Of a stretch of 64,000 bases of DNA, positions 13,475 to 28,055 are shown in pieces. The translations under genes and the position numbers were made by a program. Under the pieces are notes generated by a model. It made no database searches. It saw only the letters and a list, made by a program, of their open reading frames with translations, and was not told the origin of the DNA. This DNA is from Fistularia commersonii (taxonomy: Eukaryota > Chordata > Actinopteri > Syngnathiformes > Fistulariidae): contig JBBMNZ010000003.1 in NCBI GenBank assembly GCA_037954325.1, forward strand, positions 1,599,465 to 1,663,464. The letters are read 5' to 3'. The first letter of the stretch is position 1, and each line of letters starts with the position of its first letter.

Positions 13475-16102
13475 CTGAATGGGTTCATGGGAAATGTGGT
13501 CCCAGCAAAACTTGGCGGTGACAAATATACGGCTAGTAATCCGGATACGAGCAGATCTGAAACGTGCTAACAAATAAAAATATTTTGCAATATTTTTGTT
13601 TTATCTTATCTGTTTATTAACTTCAAAATAATTGCTTTTTGGGACATTTAAATAAACAAAATCAGAGAATATTCTGTTCTTGCTCCAGCTTCCAGGGAGA
13701 TCTCAGGAATATGTTTCTCCACGCTAAAGTTGCTAATTTAAGGGTCCCTTCACTCAGTATTTTTGAAAAAAGATAGGAACTTTTCTTGTCTTCAGAAATA
13801 AGCACTATTTTGCCTGAAAGTGGTACCAAACACTGGTATTTCCCTTCTGCATTTCATGGCTTTTCAGACGACTGCAAGCTTCTCAAGAGTAAACATTAGA
13901 ATAAACTATCATTCAGTTTCTTCTCTGTCACTGAGCTGAACTTTCTGATACATGGAATTATTCTAAAGTCTTTGTGAATTAAAGTTGGGTGAGTCTTCAC
14001 AGAATGAATGTGTGAAAACATACTGTCACGTCACTGTCACACCAAAGCATATTTAGAATTCAGAAGAATGACCTGAAAATATTTTTGTTTTGTTTTTTCG
14101 TCCCCCACACAAACCCCAGAGGATTCTGCGAGCTGGATTATTAACCACAGCTTTCCACCGGCTCCCAGTGATCAAACTGAGAGCAAGAATCAAATGAGTA
14201 TTAGCAAGATCCCTGTATTTTCCATGAATGTTTTGGTTTTGCCATAGGAGGACATGAATGTGTACAGAGAGAAAAATGTTGACAAAGAGGAATCTTAGGT
14301 ATGCAGCACACTTTAAAGAGCAATGGTCCCTCCCTACCACCAGGTTCTTTGTCTAGAGATCAGCCAGAAGAGACATTAATATAGCATTAAAATAATTCCT
14401 TACATTCTCCTTTCAATACTGAAAGTATCTCCTGTTTATTTCTTTTTTTTTGGTGAATGCTTTCTTTCTGTATCTTGGGGCAATTCTTTGTTAAATTTGA
14501 GGCACTTCCTTTGATTCTAAGATAAATTCTAGATGTCTACAGATGATCGTTTTAGCTGATTTTTAAGGTAATTGTTCATAAAACCATCAACTAAACTAAA
14601 AATGAAGATATTAAAAATGTAACACTGAAGAAAACGCTTGTCTTGATGTAAAAATAGACAATGTTCCATGCCTGGATGTACAATACAATTATAATTACGA
14701 ACACAATACCACAGTAAGACAAGCCAGGAGAGCGTGAACATGATATACAAAGCACCCAACTATTTCAACCAACATCAGTTAGTATTTAGCAGACTGCTGA
14801 AATGAATAAGCCGTCACTGTAGGCACTCTCAATGACCCTACATTCATGTTAGCGGGAAGCGTATGTCATCGTCTCGAAACACAGAAATCACTGTTGTGAC
14901 ATGCTTCATGAAACGGGGTAAAAAAAAAAAAAAAATCCAATTGCGGATTCCGTAAGCAGAGCTTCAGATCTATTTAGGATGTGGAGAGGAGGTCTGCAGA
15001 AGGGCAGTGTACTGAGGTCAACATACCGTGAACTCCACTTTATGTTTGTTTATGTTTAAGAGGGAACACTGTGTCTCACAGGGACGTGTTTTTAATAGCT
15101 TTGGGACAATAGAGCTATATCAAGCTCTGGATACACAAAAACTACTTATTGAGGGGAAATCTTCTCACTGGGTTTCGAACAATTTTCTTATGTACATCAA
15201 CATTCACTTTGTTTTTTACATCATCACGAGCTCTGACACCGAAACAAAACACCTACCAAAAGAACAGCTGCTCCTTTTTACTGTGAAGTATTTCCTTCAG
15301 TCCTTCATTATTTACAAGCCAGCAGCACATTGGTGAATAATTCAGATAGAGTGTGAGCATCACAACCATCCCAACATCCAACAACAGTCGGCATCCTATG
15401 TTTACAAGAGAAAAAAGATTGTGGAGTAGAAATTTGACAAATGGTCAAACTCTAAGAGAACACAATGAAGTATCCGTGTCCAAAACCGCATTGAATGTTC
15501 ACACAAGAGCCTCCTCTTATCAAGAGAAAGCAGTATTAAGTGCTTGTGTCTTCTTGTGTTTCTGATTGGTAACACTTGAAAATTTGATGACCTATGTGCA
15601 TTCAAAAGCCGCCGAGGGAAAGAAGCTCAGCCAAAAGCAGAGACATTTAAGGGACGGTGACTTCTCACTCAATCTGAAACAACTTTATGATAAAGTACTT
15701 TCTACAAACATTGGTTTCTTTGCTCTCACTGGTTCATAACAAGCTTGAGTAATAAATTATGCAGCGAGAAATTGCAAGTTGCAGTATACGTTGGAAAGAA
15801 GATGGTACACACGGATGTGTATTGTAATTTTAGTAAATAAGCAACCACAATTTCAACTATGGATTAGTGTTTTAAAAAGAAAATCTTGCAGTACTCCTGT
15901 GCATTAATCAGTTGTAAGACATAAACTACTTAACTGATGAGCTTTAATTTCAGAAAAAAAACAAGTAACTCATAATAGTCTGCCCTGGCCGAATGGAAAT
16001 GTGTGAATGAATATATGAAAACAATATCCAAATAGAAAGAAAGCCATTTCCATCATGCATTGTACTTACCTACATTCCCCAAATATTACAGATTTATTAC
16101 AC

Positions 16103-16103
16103 A

Positions 16104-16178
<75 letters not shown>
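16103..16178. repeat. Compound (CA)n(TA)n microsatellite
   Basis: About 35 bp of CA followed by about 40 bp of TA. Confidence 0.95.
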
Positions 16179-16181
<3 letters not shown>

Positions 16182-16194
16182 TTTTTTGTTTGTC

Positions 16195-16290
16195 TTTTTT
16201 TTATTCTTATTCACAATTTCAATGCAGCTACCCCATGTACACCCCAGTTGCCCCTCAGGGACAAATGAAGTTTTTCTGATTCTGAAATGC
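16195..16290 (+). repeat. LINE/SINE 3'-tail fragment
   Basis: Contains CCCCTCAGGGACAAATGAAG followed by TTTCTGATTCTG. This is the same tail type (CTCGGGA, then AATAAAG, then a short simple repeat) seen at 18,050, 36,330, 40,060 and 52,063. Confidence 0.5.
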
Positions 16291-18044
16291 AAAAACACAA
16301 AATACAAAACATAAACTGGTCTATTGCACTAATGCAGGCTTGTCATGCATAAGTGACACATGGATGCAATAGCATTTACACTGCTGCATTGTAATTGTAA
16401 AATCATGGTTATTGATAATCTTCATTTAAGTGGTTAATAATTACCATATTCATTATTCCTTTTAAACATCTCATCAGATGATGTCATCGTTGACCCATAA
16501 ATAAGAGCCTTAGATGGTTCTATGTTTACAAGCATAATGTGCAGTCTTGAGGTTTTCTTTTGTTTTTTTTAAGTCTTTTTCCAGAAATTGTAGTAATCCT
16601 CTGTAACTGCAAGACAGTTAATTCTAAACCTTATTTCTCTTTCACAAAACCAGCACTGGTTAATCCCAGTCTCTGGAAAGGCATTAGGGATTAGCTCTCA
16701 GCAGGATGGCCAGCTCAGTCTCAATCTAGCATCTGGTAAGAGACTGATCTGGCTAGTTGGTCATTGGATGCTACGAAGGCCCGAGTGAGAGGCAACGGCT
16801 CTGAAAGAGGATTAAGAGCAGCGACAGTGTTTGGTTAACCTTTTGTAATTAAATAAGACGCATCAAGCACAAATCCTTTAACAGTCAGAGGAGAGGTTGA
16901 TCGTGACAAATCAGAAATGAAACTGCAGCAGTGGACATGTTAGCATAACCAAAGCATTAGTGCTTTAATAAGACTTTTATAAGACTCTTCTTTCTTATAT
17001 CCCATGCGGAATATTTCAAATTAGTTCTGTATATAACTTTCTATTAAAGTAAGAATCCAGTGAAAGTCACTGTTGTGACTCATAAGTCAATTAAAAACAT
17101 GTGTTTAAAGAAACAGAGCTCCCTATATATATTTTTTAATTGACAAAGTGGTACACCAGCAAATTTTGGAGTCATAAATTAGTGACCTGGATTTAAAGAC
17201 ATAATATAATGCTTTGATTTAAAAGTCATGTTTTTGTATACGCATGAGGTTTTAAGTCACACTTTCAGTGTCTGCCTGAAATCTCACCATGTCTTGCAGT
17301 CTGTATAAAATCAAATTTGGGGTGGAACTACTTGCTCCACACTGATGTCACAGTGTCCCTGTATAGAGATGGAAGAAACACCAGAAGACCGTGACAATAA
17401 ACAATTCTGATGTAACACAACATCAGCAAAGAATGAATACTGGAATGGGGATGGCCTAGTTTTGTATGGTAAATCATTAAAGAGGTGGGCTTACTGTATG
17501 TTATGGCACCAATGCAGAATCTCTTCTCTCTTAGCCTTTAAGTTACCGCAGTCGTAGCTCAGTCTTGTCCTAAACTTAATTTCAAACAAACATGTTTGAT
17601 ACTATCAAGTCTTAGCGCTGCGTCACCATAAAGACTGAATAAAGACTAGAACCACTAGATGAGCTCTGACAAAACCAGAAAAGGGAAACGTGGGAGGCAA
17701 ACAATCACCAGATCCGGTGTTTGTATTGGTGGCAGAGACAGTATTTGTTTGCCTAATGGATGAACAAGAACAGTGACTGAATATGGACAATCAATAATCA
17801 ATACGGACCATCCATAAAGAGGAGCAGATGGTGGAGCCGAGGGCGGAACAGCCCCGCTGGCACAATGGCAATATTTCAACATTTCATGACCCAGAGAGAA
17901 AAAAAAAAAAGAAAAGCAATAATAATTATTAAAAATAATAATAATAATAATACATTTCACTGATGTTGGAGTTACTTCCCTTTATTTTATCTAACTTTAT
18001 TTTACATATTACACATATTCTAAATTTATAGATGTCAATTTATT

Positions 18045-18112
18045 CTAGGTTGCCATGCTACCCTTTATGCCCTCCGATTGCCCCTCAGGTACAAATAAAG
18101 TTTCTCTGATCT
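18045..18112 (+). repeat. LINE/SINE 3'-tail fragment
   Basis: Contains GCCCCTCAGGTACAAATAAAG followed by TTTCTCTGAT, matching the tail family at 16,195 and 36,330. Confidence 0.45.
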
Positions 18113-19017
18113 CATTGTTTGTCTTCTGATTGTTATTATTGGACTGAAATAGTAGAGGCTCTACAAATACCCAGTGAAAACAATACATGATGGCAAAAAA
18201 TTTTACCATGATGGCAAAAAAAAAGACTTAAGACTATACAAGCCAGTCTTAAGAGGTGAGCGAGTATAAGTTGATAGTTTTACATGAGTCCTAACAAAAT
18301 CTAGAGTGTTAAGTTGAATAGTGTAAGCCCAGCATAAGACATTGCTATGTGTCTCCCTGTCATGTCCACATCTTTGAAAACATGGAAAAGGATTCAAAAA
18401 AAGTGTGTAAGTTACGAATCAACCGACCAAATGTGGTACCTGTTTTTAGGTTGTTTTAAAGAAACGAACAATTCAACCCAATATAAATGTGCACAACAGT
18501 CTCATGATAACTGAAAGAGCTTTGTGTTTCAAAAACCTGCTTTAGCAAAACACCTCTTACTCACAATCCGTGCATGTTTCACCTGCCCCACCTAAATCCA
18601 GTACCAAGTCTGAGTGTACAATCACATGATGTACTATATTCAGACAAGAGCACATTAAGAGGAAGCTGTCCATCTATGATTGATTTGTATGTTGCAAATA
18701 AAAATGGACTGTTTAGCAGGGCTGTACATATAAACAAATGTAAACGTATAAATACCATTGTTTTTCATTCATAATGAAACTGCCACCCCATACCCAGCAA
18801 TGTCATGGTAACAGATTTGCTTTTTCCTTGCAAGTTCCTTGTAAATCCAGCCTCTAAGATACGATTAAATGGATTGAATTTGTAGAAACCAAAAATAACG
18901 ATTTAATGGGTAAATTGTGGGCTTGTGTTTATGTCAAACAGACAAGAGGTAAGATAATGAAACTCACAACAGGTTTAAGATAGCCACATTGTTCAGACTG
19001 AAATTGTGCATACGTAC

Positions 19018-19020
<3 letters not shown>

Positions 19021-19104
<84 letters not shown>
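19021..19104. repeat. (GT)n microsatellite, about 84 bp
   Basis: Uninterrupted GT run, one of the longest in the window. Confidence 0.95.
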
Positions 19105-19106
<2 letters not shown>

Positions 19107-20545
19107 CGACACTACTTGTAAGGTCACTTCACATCAATAGTTCTAAACTTGTCTGATGACATTCCTGTCATCTTTTCCTCTTTCTTCAGCTTACTATTCA
19201 CTGAACTATGAGGCTTAAAGAAAGAATGAGGCACATCAACTTTTCTGATATGCAGCATGTCTTTTTCGTACTTGTGCCGGCCTTGTGGGGAAAATAGGAG
19301 ATAGGTAAGGGCGTGAGAAGAAAACTGCCTTTTTTTTGTCCATAAATGATGAGAAAATTGTATTTCAAATCACATTTTATTGGTATTAACAGGGTATATC
19401 AATTTGTTTATAGCCAAATTAAATTGTGTTAGTCATAAAACAAAGAGGATGAAGCTAAAACAAGCTTCACATATCCTAATTCATGCACTCCAAGAAGCTG
19501 ACATTTGAAAGAATGATGCCCACACAAACTTCACAAGTCTGCCAGTAACTGATAGCCCATTGTTTTGACTTGAAGCAATCCTCAGGCATACAGTTGTGGA
19601 TTGCTTGTCTGTGAAAAACAAAAGGTTGCCTCGCATTTTAATTTGACCTTTCTAGACTTGGACATTCTGCATGCCAGCACTGGTGCTTTAAAACATGTTT
19701 AAACATCAGTGCCGAGGAAAGAAACACAGACATATTGCACTTTTAGTATCACTGCCAATACTGAAAGCCCTTGGTTTTGATTCCCTGAATCAGCATAAGA
19801 TCAAATTCAAGCTTTCATACAATATGAGCGTTTGGCTCTCTGAAGTATATTTCATACCTGTTAAGATTTTGTGAAAGCAGAAAAAGATCATGATCTTTTA
19901 TCTTTCAATTTGGGCCTCACCAATCGAGGAAAAATGACTTCCTACGTAGCTCAGCAGTGTGTTTCCTGATTCTACACAGGCTTTACAGGAAAGGACAGCG
20001 TGAAAATACTCCTGCGACAATGGGGGAACTGAGTTGACTTCACTTCTTGAATGGATGCTGAAAATCATGACTTCAAAAGGATTGTTTCTTACATTTTACC
20101 CATTGAGTGTGTGTATACATCTTGTGTAAACATACATTGTGTCGCTACTAGTTTCAACACATTATGATGTGAAAAACTTGATAGGTATCAGTCATTTATT
20201 CGACAAAAGGGTTAGGGTGTTTTCTCATGGTACTCGACAACAGGTTTAATTTGATTAGGTGCTAATGATTTGCAAAGCCAATCGGGGAAAGTACATGGGA
20301 GACAGAAACGTATTTTTGGTGACATGACGCCCTCTTAGTCAGCCTAGCATGTGGCGCTATTTAGCTGCTGTGTTTGTATTACGTGTGATCAGATCCACTG
20401 TGGCCAGTCACATTTTACTAGACAGAAACAATATACTGGACAGACTCATGGATAAATAACAGTGTGGGTAGTACATGCCACGGATCTTTGTTTACTAGCC
20501 CTTAATGCTAATGCATCCAGAGCTTCCTGGTCTCTAGCACCACTA

Positions 20546-20620
20546 TTACATTACACAAATTACAGTCATTTGGCAGACGCTTTTATCCAAAGCGACTTAC
20601 AAAAAGGGCAATTCAGTCAC
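20546..20620 (-). repeat. L2-type LINE 3'-end fragment (reverse orientation)
   Basis: The block CATTTGGCAGACGCTTTTAT followed by CCAAAGCGACTTACAA is the reverse complement of the L2-type tail at 39,600-39,640, where it follows recognisable L2 coding sequence. Confidence 0.6.
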
Positions 20621-23096
20621 CGAAGATCCAAAGTACCGGTAGTCGGAAGTAAGAAGTGACCACTCTACCAAATAGCCATCTCACTATGATTTATGAAATA
20701 CCCAATATGCATGATGATGCAATTAAGGGCATCCTCTTAAATTTAAAGCAAAGTTGGAAAGGCGGTTTTATATAGCACATCAAATGTTACATTTGGCTTC
20801 CAGATTATTTTAACCATACTGTGAAATGTGGAAAAAATGTGCCCAAGAGTCAAGAGTGTTGTCCTAACACAAACGAGGCACGTATACATGTTGTCAGAAA
20901 CATTCATTGACATTTCGTTCTCTCCCTCCAACATCAGCACTTATTCTCAAAAGCTCATTCCTCTTCCTCCATGAGAGAATCCCAGAGGGAATGGTTCAGG
21001 AAGTGGCCTATTTGTTCCAAAGCGGATTCCACAAATACCAGAGTGAGACCTAAAGGGAGAGGCCTGCTTCCCGTTGTTTCCAGTCAGTCTGTTAAGACGA
21101 GTAAAGATGGCTTGTGACTTTAACCTCCATTTGCTGTAACCCTACAGCCTCCCTGCTCCTCGCCACAATTTGGGGTACGACATTTCATCCGCGGCAGCAC
21201 TGACAATTAACATGAAGGTGGACAATTGTGGTAGTCAAAATTTAAATCACTTTTTTTTTAATGACACAAAACAAATAAACAGCTATACTCCTTGCTAATT
21301 TGGAAAAACAAAACAATTGATTTTTTGGTCACGCACAGGTTAGTAAGATGGTATAATCGCACAATAGCAGTTGCTTTATCAAAGACCAAGTCAACTGATG
21401 TGTAATACAACGGGGAGGGGCGACAATAGGGACATCAATTGATTCCCATTAAAAGCTTTTCCATGACATGGAAAAAATGGCAGGACATCCACGTTCTCTG
21501 TTGGCCCAGAGAGAAAGAACACTAGAGACTTCATAATACTGGCATTTGGCTAATCACTCTGCTCTTAATAAAGAGATACAATAATTTTTAAATTTATCCA
21601 TCCATGGGAGTCAAATCAAAAACGGTAAAAATGTAAAATTGTTTTTGGCACACCCAAAAATAATATACCACTTTATACTGTCTTTCTCAGTGTAAGTCTA
21701 TGAGGAAATGCTTGAAATTATATGCTGAACCATGAGATCTTTCAAGCCCAACTTACTGGACCAAGTCATCTTCATATCACCAGAATAAAAAACATTTAGG
21801 CCTGTATTTCCTCTTTTTTTTTTAACACAATCTCCTTGTATGGCCAAAGATACAGCTGTAAGCTTATGCTTATCAAGGTGGAACATAGATTAAATCACTA
21901 CAGTAGCGTCACACCATTTACAGCTGAGTTTAAGGTGTAACTTTAACTGATAAGTTTGCTTGCAGCCTCCAAAAAGTATTTTCTGGATAAAAACATCAGG
22001 TCCAGTTTAAGAGCTGCTCCATTTGCAATTTCCAATTTTATGACTTTATAAAAGTTGATTATGTTAATTTTGTGCCCATTTCATTGGTCATTTTTTAATG
22101 TTGGCTTCAAGTTTTTGTGCTTTTAATACATAGAAAGTATTGTCAATAAATAAAAAGAAACAAAATGTTCTACACAGCTGACAATTGAAACAGACTTAAA
22201 GACTGCTTTCTCTATAAAGAGGTATGGAATATTTGATAAATTATTTTAAATATTCGCAACTGCATTTGAGTTAGAAACTCTTTAACATGCATAAAAATAT
22301 GTATAGTTAACCAGGACTTTCTCAATGCCCAAAATGAACTTGCGATAAGAGGCAGCTCTAATCCACTTAATAGATAATTTAAAAAAAAAAAAAACACAGA
22401 CTGACATGACATGAGGTTGCAAGCAAAGTCAAAAACCGTATTAACATTCGAGTCTCAATGGAGTTTCAAGTCAATTGCAGGCTCAAAACTATATAGTTTT
22501 CCATTGATATGATAGTCAAAGAGTAGTATATCAGAATGCAAGTCTACTTGTGATGTATATGAATGTCTGAGGAAATAGCTGGAGCTCTGGTAACAGAGAA
22601 CTTTGAGAGTGTTTGAATAAAAGTGGAAGTGATTTACGTCAGAATTGCTTCCTGAATGGGTCGGAATAACATGGCAAGCGCCAAAGTTAACAGGCACAAC
22701 TGAGGGCATGATGGACAGCAGCCGGGACGGATAAGAAAACCAGCATACAAGTGAGGGAGCAAGTGAAGATGTGAGCAAAGGAGAAAAGAAGTAAGTGAGC
22801 GAGTGAGTGAAAACTATTGGAATTAGTGGTTGAAGCAGTGAGTGAGTGAATGAAGAAAAGAAGAGCGTTATAATACCATTACTAGATTGAAAGGAAAATG
22901 TAATCTGTAAATAATGAAACAAGTATTGTGGAAAAAATAGCTGCGACCACGTGGGACTGCAAATTAACTTACAATGATTGTTGCGTTGATCCTGCTGATA
23001 TCATTAATAAACTTCAAACTCATGGATCAAACATGTAAGACGTCTAAGAACATTTTACAGTGCAGAGTGACAAAAATATTGCTTACAGAGTGCAGA

Positions 23097-23200
<104 letters not shown>

Positions 23201-24669
23201 CCTTGCAGCTAAAGACCACTGAGCACTGCACATGAGCTTTAACTGAAGACTCTTGGTTTGCTCTCAGTCACTTATTACACAATACAGAAGAGTCACATTC
23301 CTGTACTAGAACACCAGTAATTCTTTTCTAATGATGATTTTCATGGAATTTTTTTTCTTGAATGCTTATGTAATTCTTCCATTAAAAGTTGGAAAAAGCA
23401 TGGAAAATAGTGACTTTCAGCGAGCATATGTTGTACGTCTGGTTTTAACCTAATGTTTGATTTGTAGGTTCTGGAAGTAAACATTTCATCCTTTCCAAAG
23501 ACATTCCAACAGTTATTTTAGAACATCCTGCTCATACCAGCCACAGTAAAAGAAAAGGTGCATCCTGTAAGGCCACCGCCAAATCCTGATTAATTCTTAT
23601 TATGTTCACATCTGCGTTGGATCTTTTATGGCGACGGGCACAGTTCTACGTACATTTGGTTCGAAATGGATTGTAACACGGGGTGTTTGTACACTTCCTG
23701 TTTTGGAAGAAAATATAATCACATTACGCTGGTAGGAAAATCAATCAAAAATCTAATTCCATTAACTCCATTATCTTTATTACAAATAAGTAGCTTAATT
23801 ATTTTTTAGAACATATCTGGTGGATTTTTTTTTGTAATTTGTGTCTGGGTTCAAGGGCACTAGCTTTTTTTTCTTGGTGTTAATTTTGCTAGTTTTTAAT
23901 AATTGTAATGATTAATCATTTTCACAGTGTTTAAAATAAAAACTATCAGCAGCAACATTGGTGAAAAAAAAAAAGGGCTAAAAATATCAAGATTTTAATA
24001 CCACAATGATAAGCGTATGATGGAATGGAATATAATAGAGATAAATTCTAAAATGATACAGGTGTCAAGTCAACCCAAACTGAGAGTCTCACAACGAAAG
24101 AGAGAACCAGCGTAAATGAATTTCACACTTGAAAAAAACAAAGCTTAAATTCACTGTCCCATGAAATTTATGAAGAATTTTACAACTGATTTAAGTTAAA
24201 ACAGTTTTCTTTTTGAAATGTTGTTAAGGCTAGATCAACAGCGAGGCTAAGAAACTCACAACATGCAGAAAAGCGGGCAGCTGGCGAGAAACAAGCTGAC
24301 AGCATGATGTATCTGAGTTCTTTAGAAAGACTGAGGGATGGTTCTCCTGCTGGCAGTTGAGCAGTTATAGAGGACAAAGGAGACGCATTCGGGCCTGCTG
24401 TTTAACATTCGCACAAATCAGCTACAGACATAAGCTCATGACCTTAAGGCAGGGACCCAACCCTGCTTATATGCTTAAACACAAATCTCCTCGCACTGTT
24501 TTCTCTATGGAAATCATTACATCAACTCGCCACATGATGCAAAGTCGCTTACGGCGACCAAGGCGGAGTGGGATTTTTCCCAACACAGAGCTTCCACAGC
24601 GAGATGCTCCTACTGGCTCCTACATGGCAAACAGATTCCCTCCCTGCTTCATAAGCAGATGAATTCAAT

Positions 24670-24671
<2 letters not shown>

Positions 24672-24731
<60 letters not shown>
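24672..24731. repeat. (GT)n microsatellite
   Basis: Pure GT run of about 60 bp. Confidence 0.95.
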
Positions 24732-24732
<1 letters not shown>

Positions 24733-25789
24733 AACGGGGGTTGACTCAAATCACAAGGACCCTTGAGCCACAGCCAAAAGAGGCAAATAAACAAACCAGT
24801 CTTTTCTGGAGGATAACACTGAGCTACTGTTAATACAGGGCATCAGCATCTTACTGATATGATCTTAACATTTCTATAATGTTAGTGAAAAATGGCAGCT
24901 GTCATATTTTATATCAATATATTAAAATTAATATCATATTAATTGCTTTTAACTGTGACATTTCTTCTCAACACAATAATTTCCCTGCAGATGACCTCCC
25001 TCTTCGATAAACAAAGATCTGAAAAATGATTCCACCGTGCATTGATTTACTTCTCATTATAAAACATTAAAACTTGTTTTGTTATTGCTATCTTCTGGTT
25101 TCTTCACAAGCCAAAAAGGCAAAGGTTAATTTTGTTAATGATTGAGCTTTCAATTGAAAAAAGTAAGAGTCTTGTAAAACTGTGCACGAATGTACTCTTA
25201 GAAGAAAAATCAATTGCTGATAAGGGCATTTTATTGAATACATTTGGTCTCAAAAGAGACAAAAATTTCACTTGGCAAATTTTAACCCCTTATAACATCT
25301 TTGCAGCTTCAACACAGATAAAGTTGTCATCTTTCATCAACATTTGACAATGTCATTATGTCTTTTTGTAAAAATATACAGATACATGTACAAGTACAGT
25401 ACAGTACATGAAAATAATTGAAGCTCATCAATTCTTCATATAAAAAATACATATATTTTTCAAGATATTGTTTATCTTCAAGAATGATAAAGAAATGTAA
25501 GTCAATTTTATGCCTCCATGGCTCAAAACTGGGATTGTTAGTGTTTATTTGTAAAGAAGTATCCGGCATTACTTTCAAATAGTGCTGTGCAGTTGGATCA
25601 ACCCCCTTTGAATGAAGAGAAATTCTCTTCAAGGGGAATAAAAAAAAAAGGTCTGGTCTTCCAAAAGGTTGTGAAATCCCTCGTGACTGTAAGGAGAAAC
25701 AATACAAGTTGTTTGTTTTGTACAAAATTCTTGTTTCCTAGTAGTTTATCTATGTTTAACAGAATTTGATTTTATATTTACTTGTTTTT

Positions 25790-27930
25790 CAGGTCTATGA
25801 ATGTTAACGTTTGTGTTGTGTCAGGAAGGGCACCCGGCGTAAAACTTGTGCCAAAACCAAATATGCGAATCACACCTAAGAATCTCAAAATGGATCAGCC
25901 GTGGATCGGCTTAACAACGACCACCACCGGTGCCGATTACCTACAGGGTACCAGTGGAAATTGGGCTACCGAGGGTCGAATAAGAAGAGGAGGAAGGCTT
26001 GTTCGGAAGCAGAGAGAGAAGAGGAAAGGCAAGAGTCTGGGACTGAGAGGAGGTGCTTTGAATGTTGAGACAATGACAGGAAAAGCTAGAGAGTTGGTGG
26101 ACATGATGCGGAGAAGGAAGGCGGATATACTGTGTGTCCAGGAGACCAGGTGGAAAGGTAGTAAGGCTAGAAGCTTAGGAGCAGGTTTTAAGTTGTACTA
26201 TCATGGTACCGACAGGAAGAGAAATGGAGTAGGAGTTATCTTGAAGGAGGAGTTTGTGAGGAATGTTCTGGAGGTGAAAAGAATGTCAGATAGACTTATA
26301 AGTCTGAAACTGGAAATTGAAGGTGTGATGCTCAATGTTGTTAGTGGCTATGACCCGCAGGTCAGACGTGACTTAGAGGAGAATGAGACGTTCTGGGATG
26401 AGTTTGATGAAGTGATGCAGAATATCCCCAGAGGTGAGAAAGTGAAAGGGCATGTTGGTGCAAGCAAGAGAGGGGATGAAGAAGTAATGGTCAGGTTTGG
26501 TATCCAGGATAGGAACACAGAGGGACAGATGGTGGTAGACTTTGCAAAAAGGATGGACATGGCTGAAGTGAATACTTTTTTCCAGAAAAAAACAGGTACA
26601 TAGGATAACTTCTAAGAGCGGAGGTAGGAGCACGCAGGTAGACTACAACTTATATGGACGAGGTAACCTGAAAGAGATCAGTGACTGCAAAGTAGTTGTA
26701 GGTGAGAGTGCAGCCAGACAGCATAGGATGCTAGTTTGTAGGATGACTCTGGTGACAAGGAAGATCAAGAGGACAAAGGCAGAGCAGAGGACAAAGTGGT
26801 GGAAGCTGAAAAGGGAGGAGTGTTGTATGGTTTTCAGGGAGGAGTTGAGAAAGGCTCTGGGTGATCAGGGAGAGCTTTGAGATGACAGGACAACGACAGC
26901 TAACGTGATCAGGGAGAGTTCTTAGTAGATAAGGAGACGTGGGGATGGAATGAGGAAGCGCAGGAGTATATAAAGAGAAAGCAGTTAGCAAAGACGTAGG
27001 ACAACGAGGGGACTGAAGAGAACAGACAGGGAGAAACAGTGTAAGGTAAAGATAGAGGTAGCGAAGACAAAACAAAGGGCATACGATGACTTGTGAGCTC
27101 GGTTGGACAGTGAGAAGGAAGAGAAGGGTTTATACAGGTTGGCAAAACAGAGAGATAAAGATGGAAAGGATGTACAGCAGTTCCAGGTGATCAGGGATAG
27201 AGAGGGAAATGTATTGACAGAAGCTAGAAGAGTGATGGGAAGATGGAAAGAGTACTTTGAAGAACTGATGGAGGAAAATGAAAGAGAGGGAAGAGTAGAG
27301 GAGGTAACTATGGTAGACCACAAAGTAACAGAGATTACTTTCAGCTCGTCCTGATGACTTATCTGTGGAGGTATGGAAGTGTCTACGAGAGGCAGCTAGA
27401 CTAAACTGAGACCGGACATCAGCATGTGTGAGCAGCAGTATAGCTTCATTGCTAGAAAGAGTACTACAGATGCAGTATTTGCTTTGAGAATGCTTATGTA
27501 AAGGTACAGAGAAGGCCACTTTTGTAGACCAAGAAAAAGCATACAACAGGGTACCGAGAGAGGAACTCCGGTATTGTATGAGGAAGACTGGAGTGGCAGA
27601 GAAGTGTGTTGGACTGGTGCACGACATGTATGCTCGCTGATATCAATGCTGCAATTGGAGCAGGCAGGAGGTCTAGAGGAAGACCAAAGAGAAGATTTAT
27701 GGATGTAATGTGAAAGGATATGAAGTTAGTTGGTGTGAGAGAGGAGGATACAGAGAATAAGGTTAGATGGAGAAGGTTGATTTGCTGTGGTGACCCCTGA
27801 AGGGAAAAGCCAGAAGGAAAAAAAGAAGGGTGCTGAACCATAATGTCCCTGCAAGGCATCGATAACGCAGGGAACTTGAACTCCCTCTTCAGTTTGTTCA
27901 AATAAATTATTGCCACTGCAAAAAAAAAAA
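25790..27930 (+). pseudogene. Broken RTE-type LINE (endonuclease plus RT remnants), copy 1
   Basis: The first frame (to 26,603) is an apurinic-type endonuclease/exonuclease/phosphatase domain with a QETRWKG motif, typical of RTE/BovB-like elements often labelled craniofacial development protein 2-like. The expected GxDFN catalytic segment just before GHVG (near 26,450) is missing, so the nuclease is dead. Frameshifts follow. A linker region (27,103-27,354) leads by a large internal deletion into a reverse-transcriptase end and the KRRFMDV-type C-terminus (27,680-27,830). The 3' end carries a GAAGGGAAAAGCC tail and an A-tract (27,919-27,930). Not functional. Confidence 0.85.
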
Positions 27931-28055
27931 ATCTTTATGACATTAGAATAGGTGTGTTTCTTTGTGGGGTTTTAGTTTTTTTCAGATTGACCATATTTCA
28001 ATAATATTTTTGTGTACATTTATCTTTAGATATTCAGATATCACATATGAAATCT
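27455..28055 (+). repeat. Left arm of an inverted duplication (RTE tail plus 3' flank)
   Basis: This stretch is repeated in reverse complement at about 33,925-34,560. Both copies share the same internal RTE deletion junction (near 27,640, reading GCTCGCTGATATC). Similarity continues about 130 bp beyond the A-tract into non-LINE sequence ending GATATTCAGATATC. Confidence 0.75.

Noticed and set aside
15028..15336. 102-codon plus-strand ORF
   Set aside because: Composition of intron, no family resemblance, no acceptor or donor in suitable positions.
22455..22922. 155-codon minus-strand ORF
   Set aside because: Ser/Phe/Leu-rich with no domain, no splice context and the composition of the surrounding intron. 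Best explained by few stops on that strand.
27130..27916. Minus-strand ORFs of 140 and 165 codons
   Set aside because: Antisense shadows of the broken RTE LINE on the plus strand.
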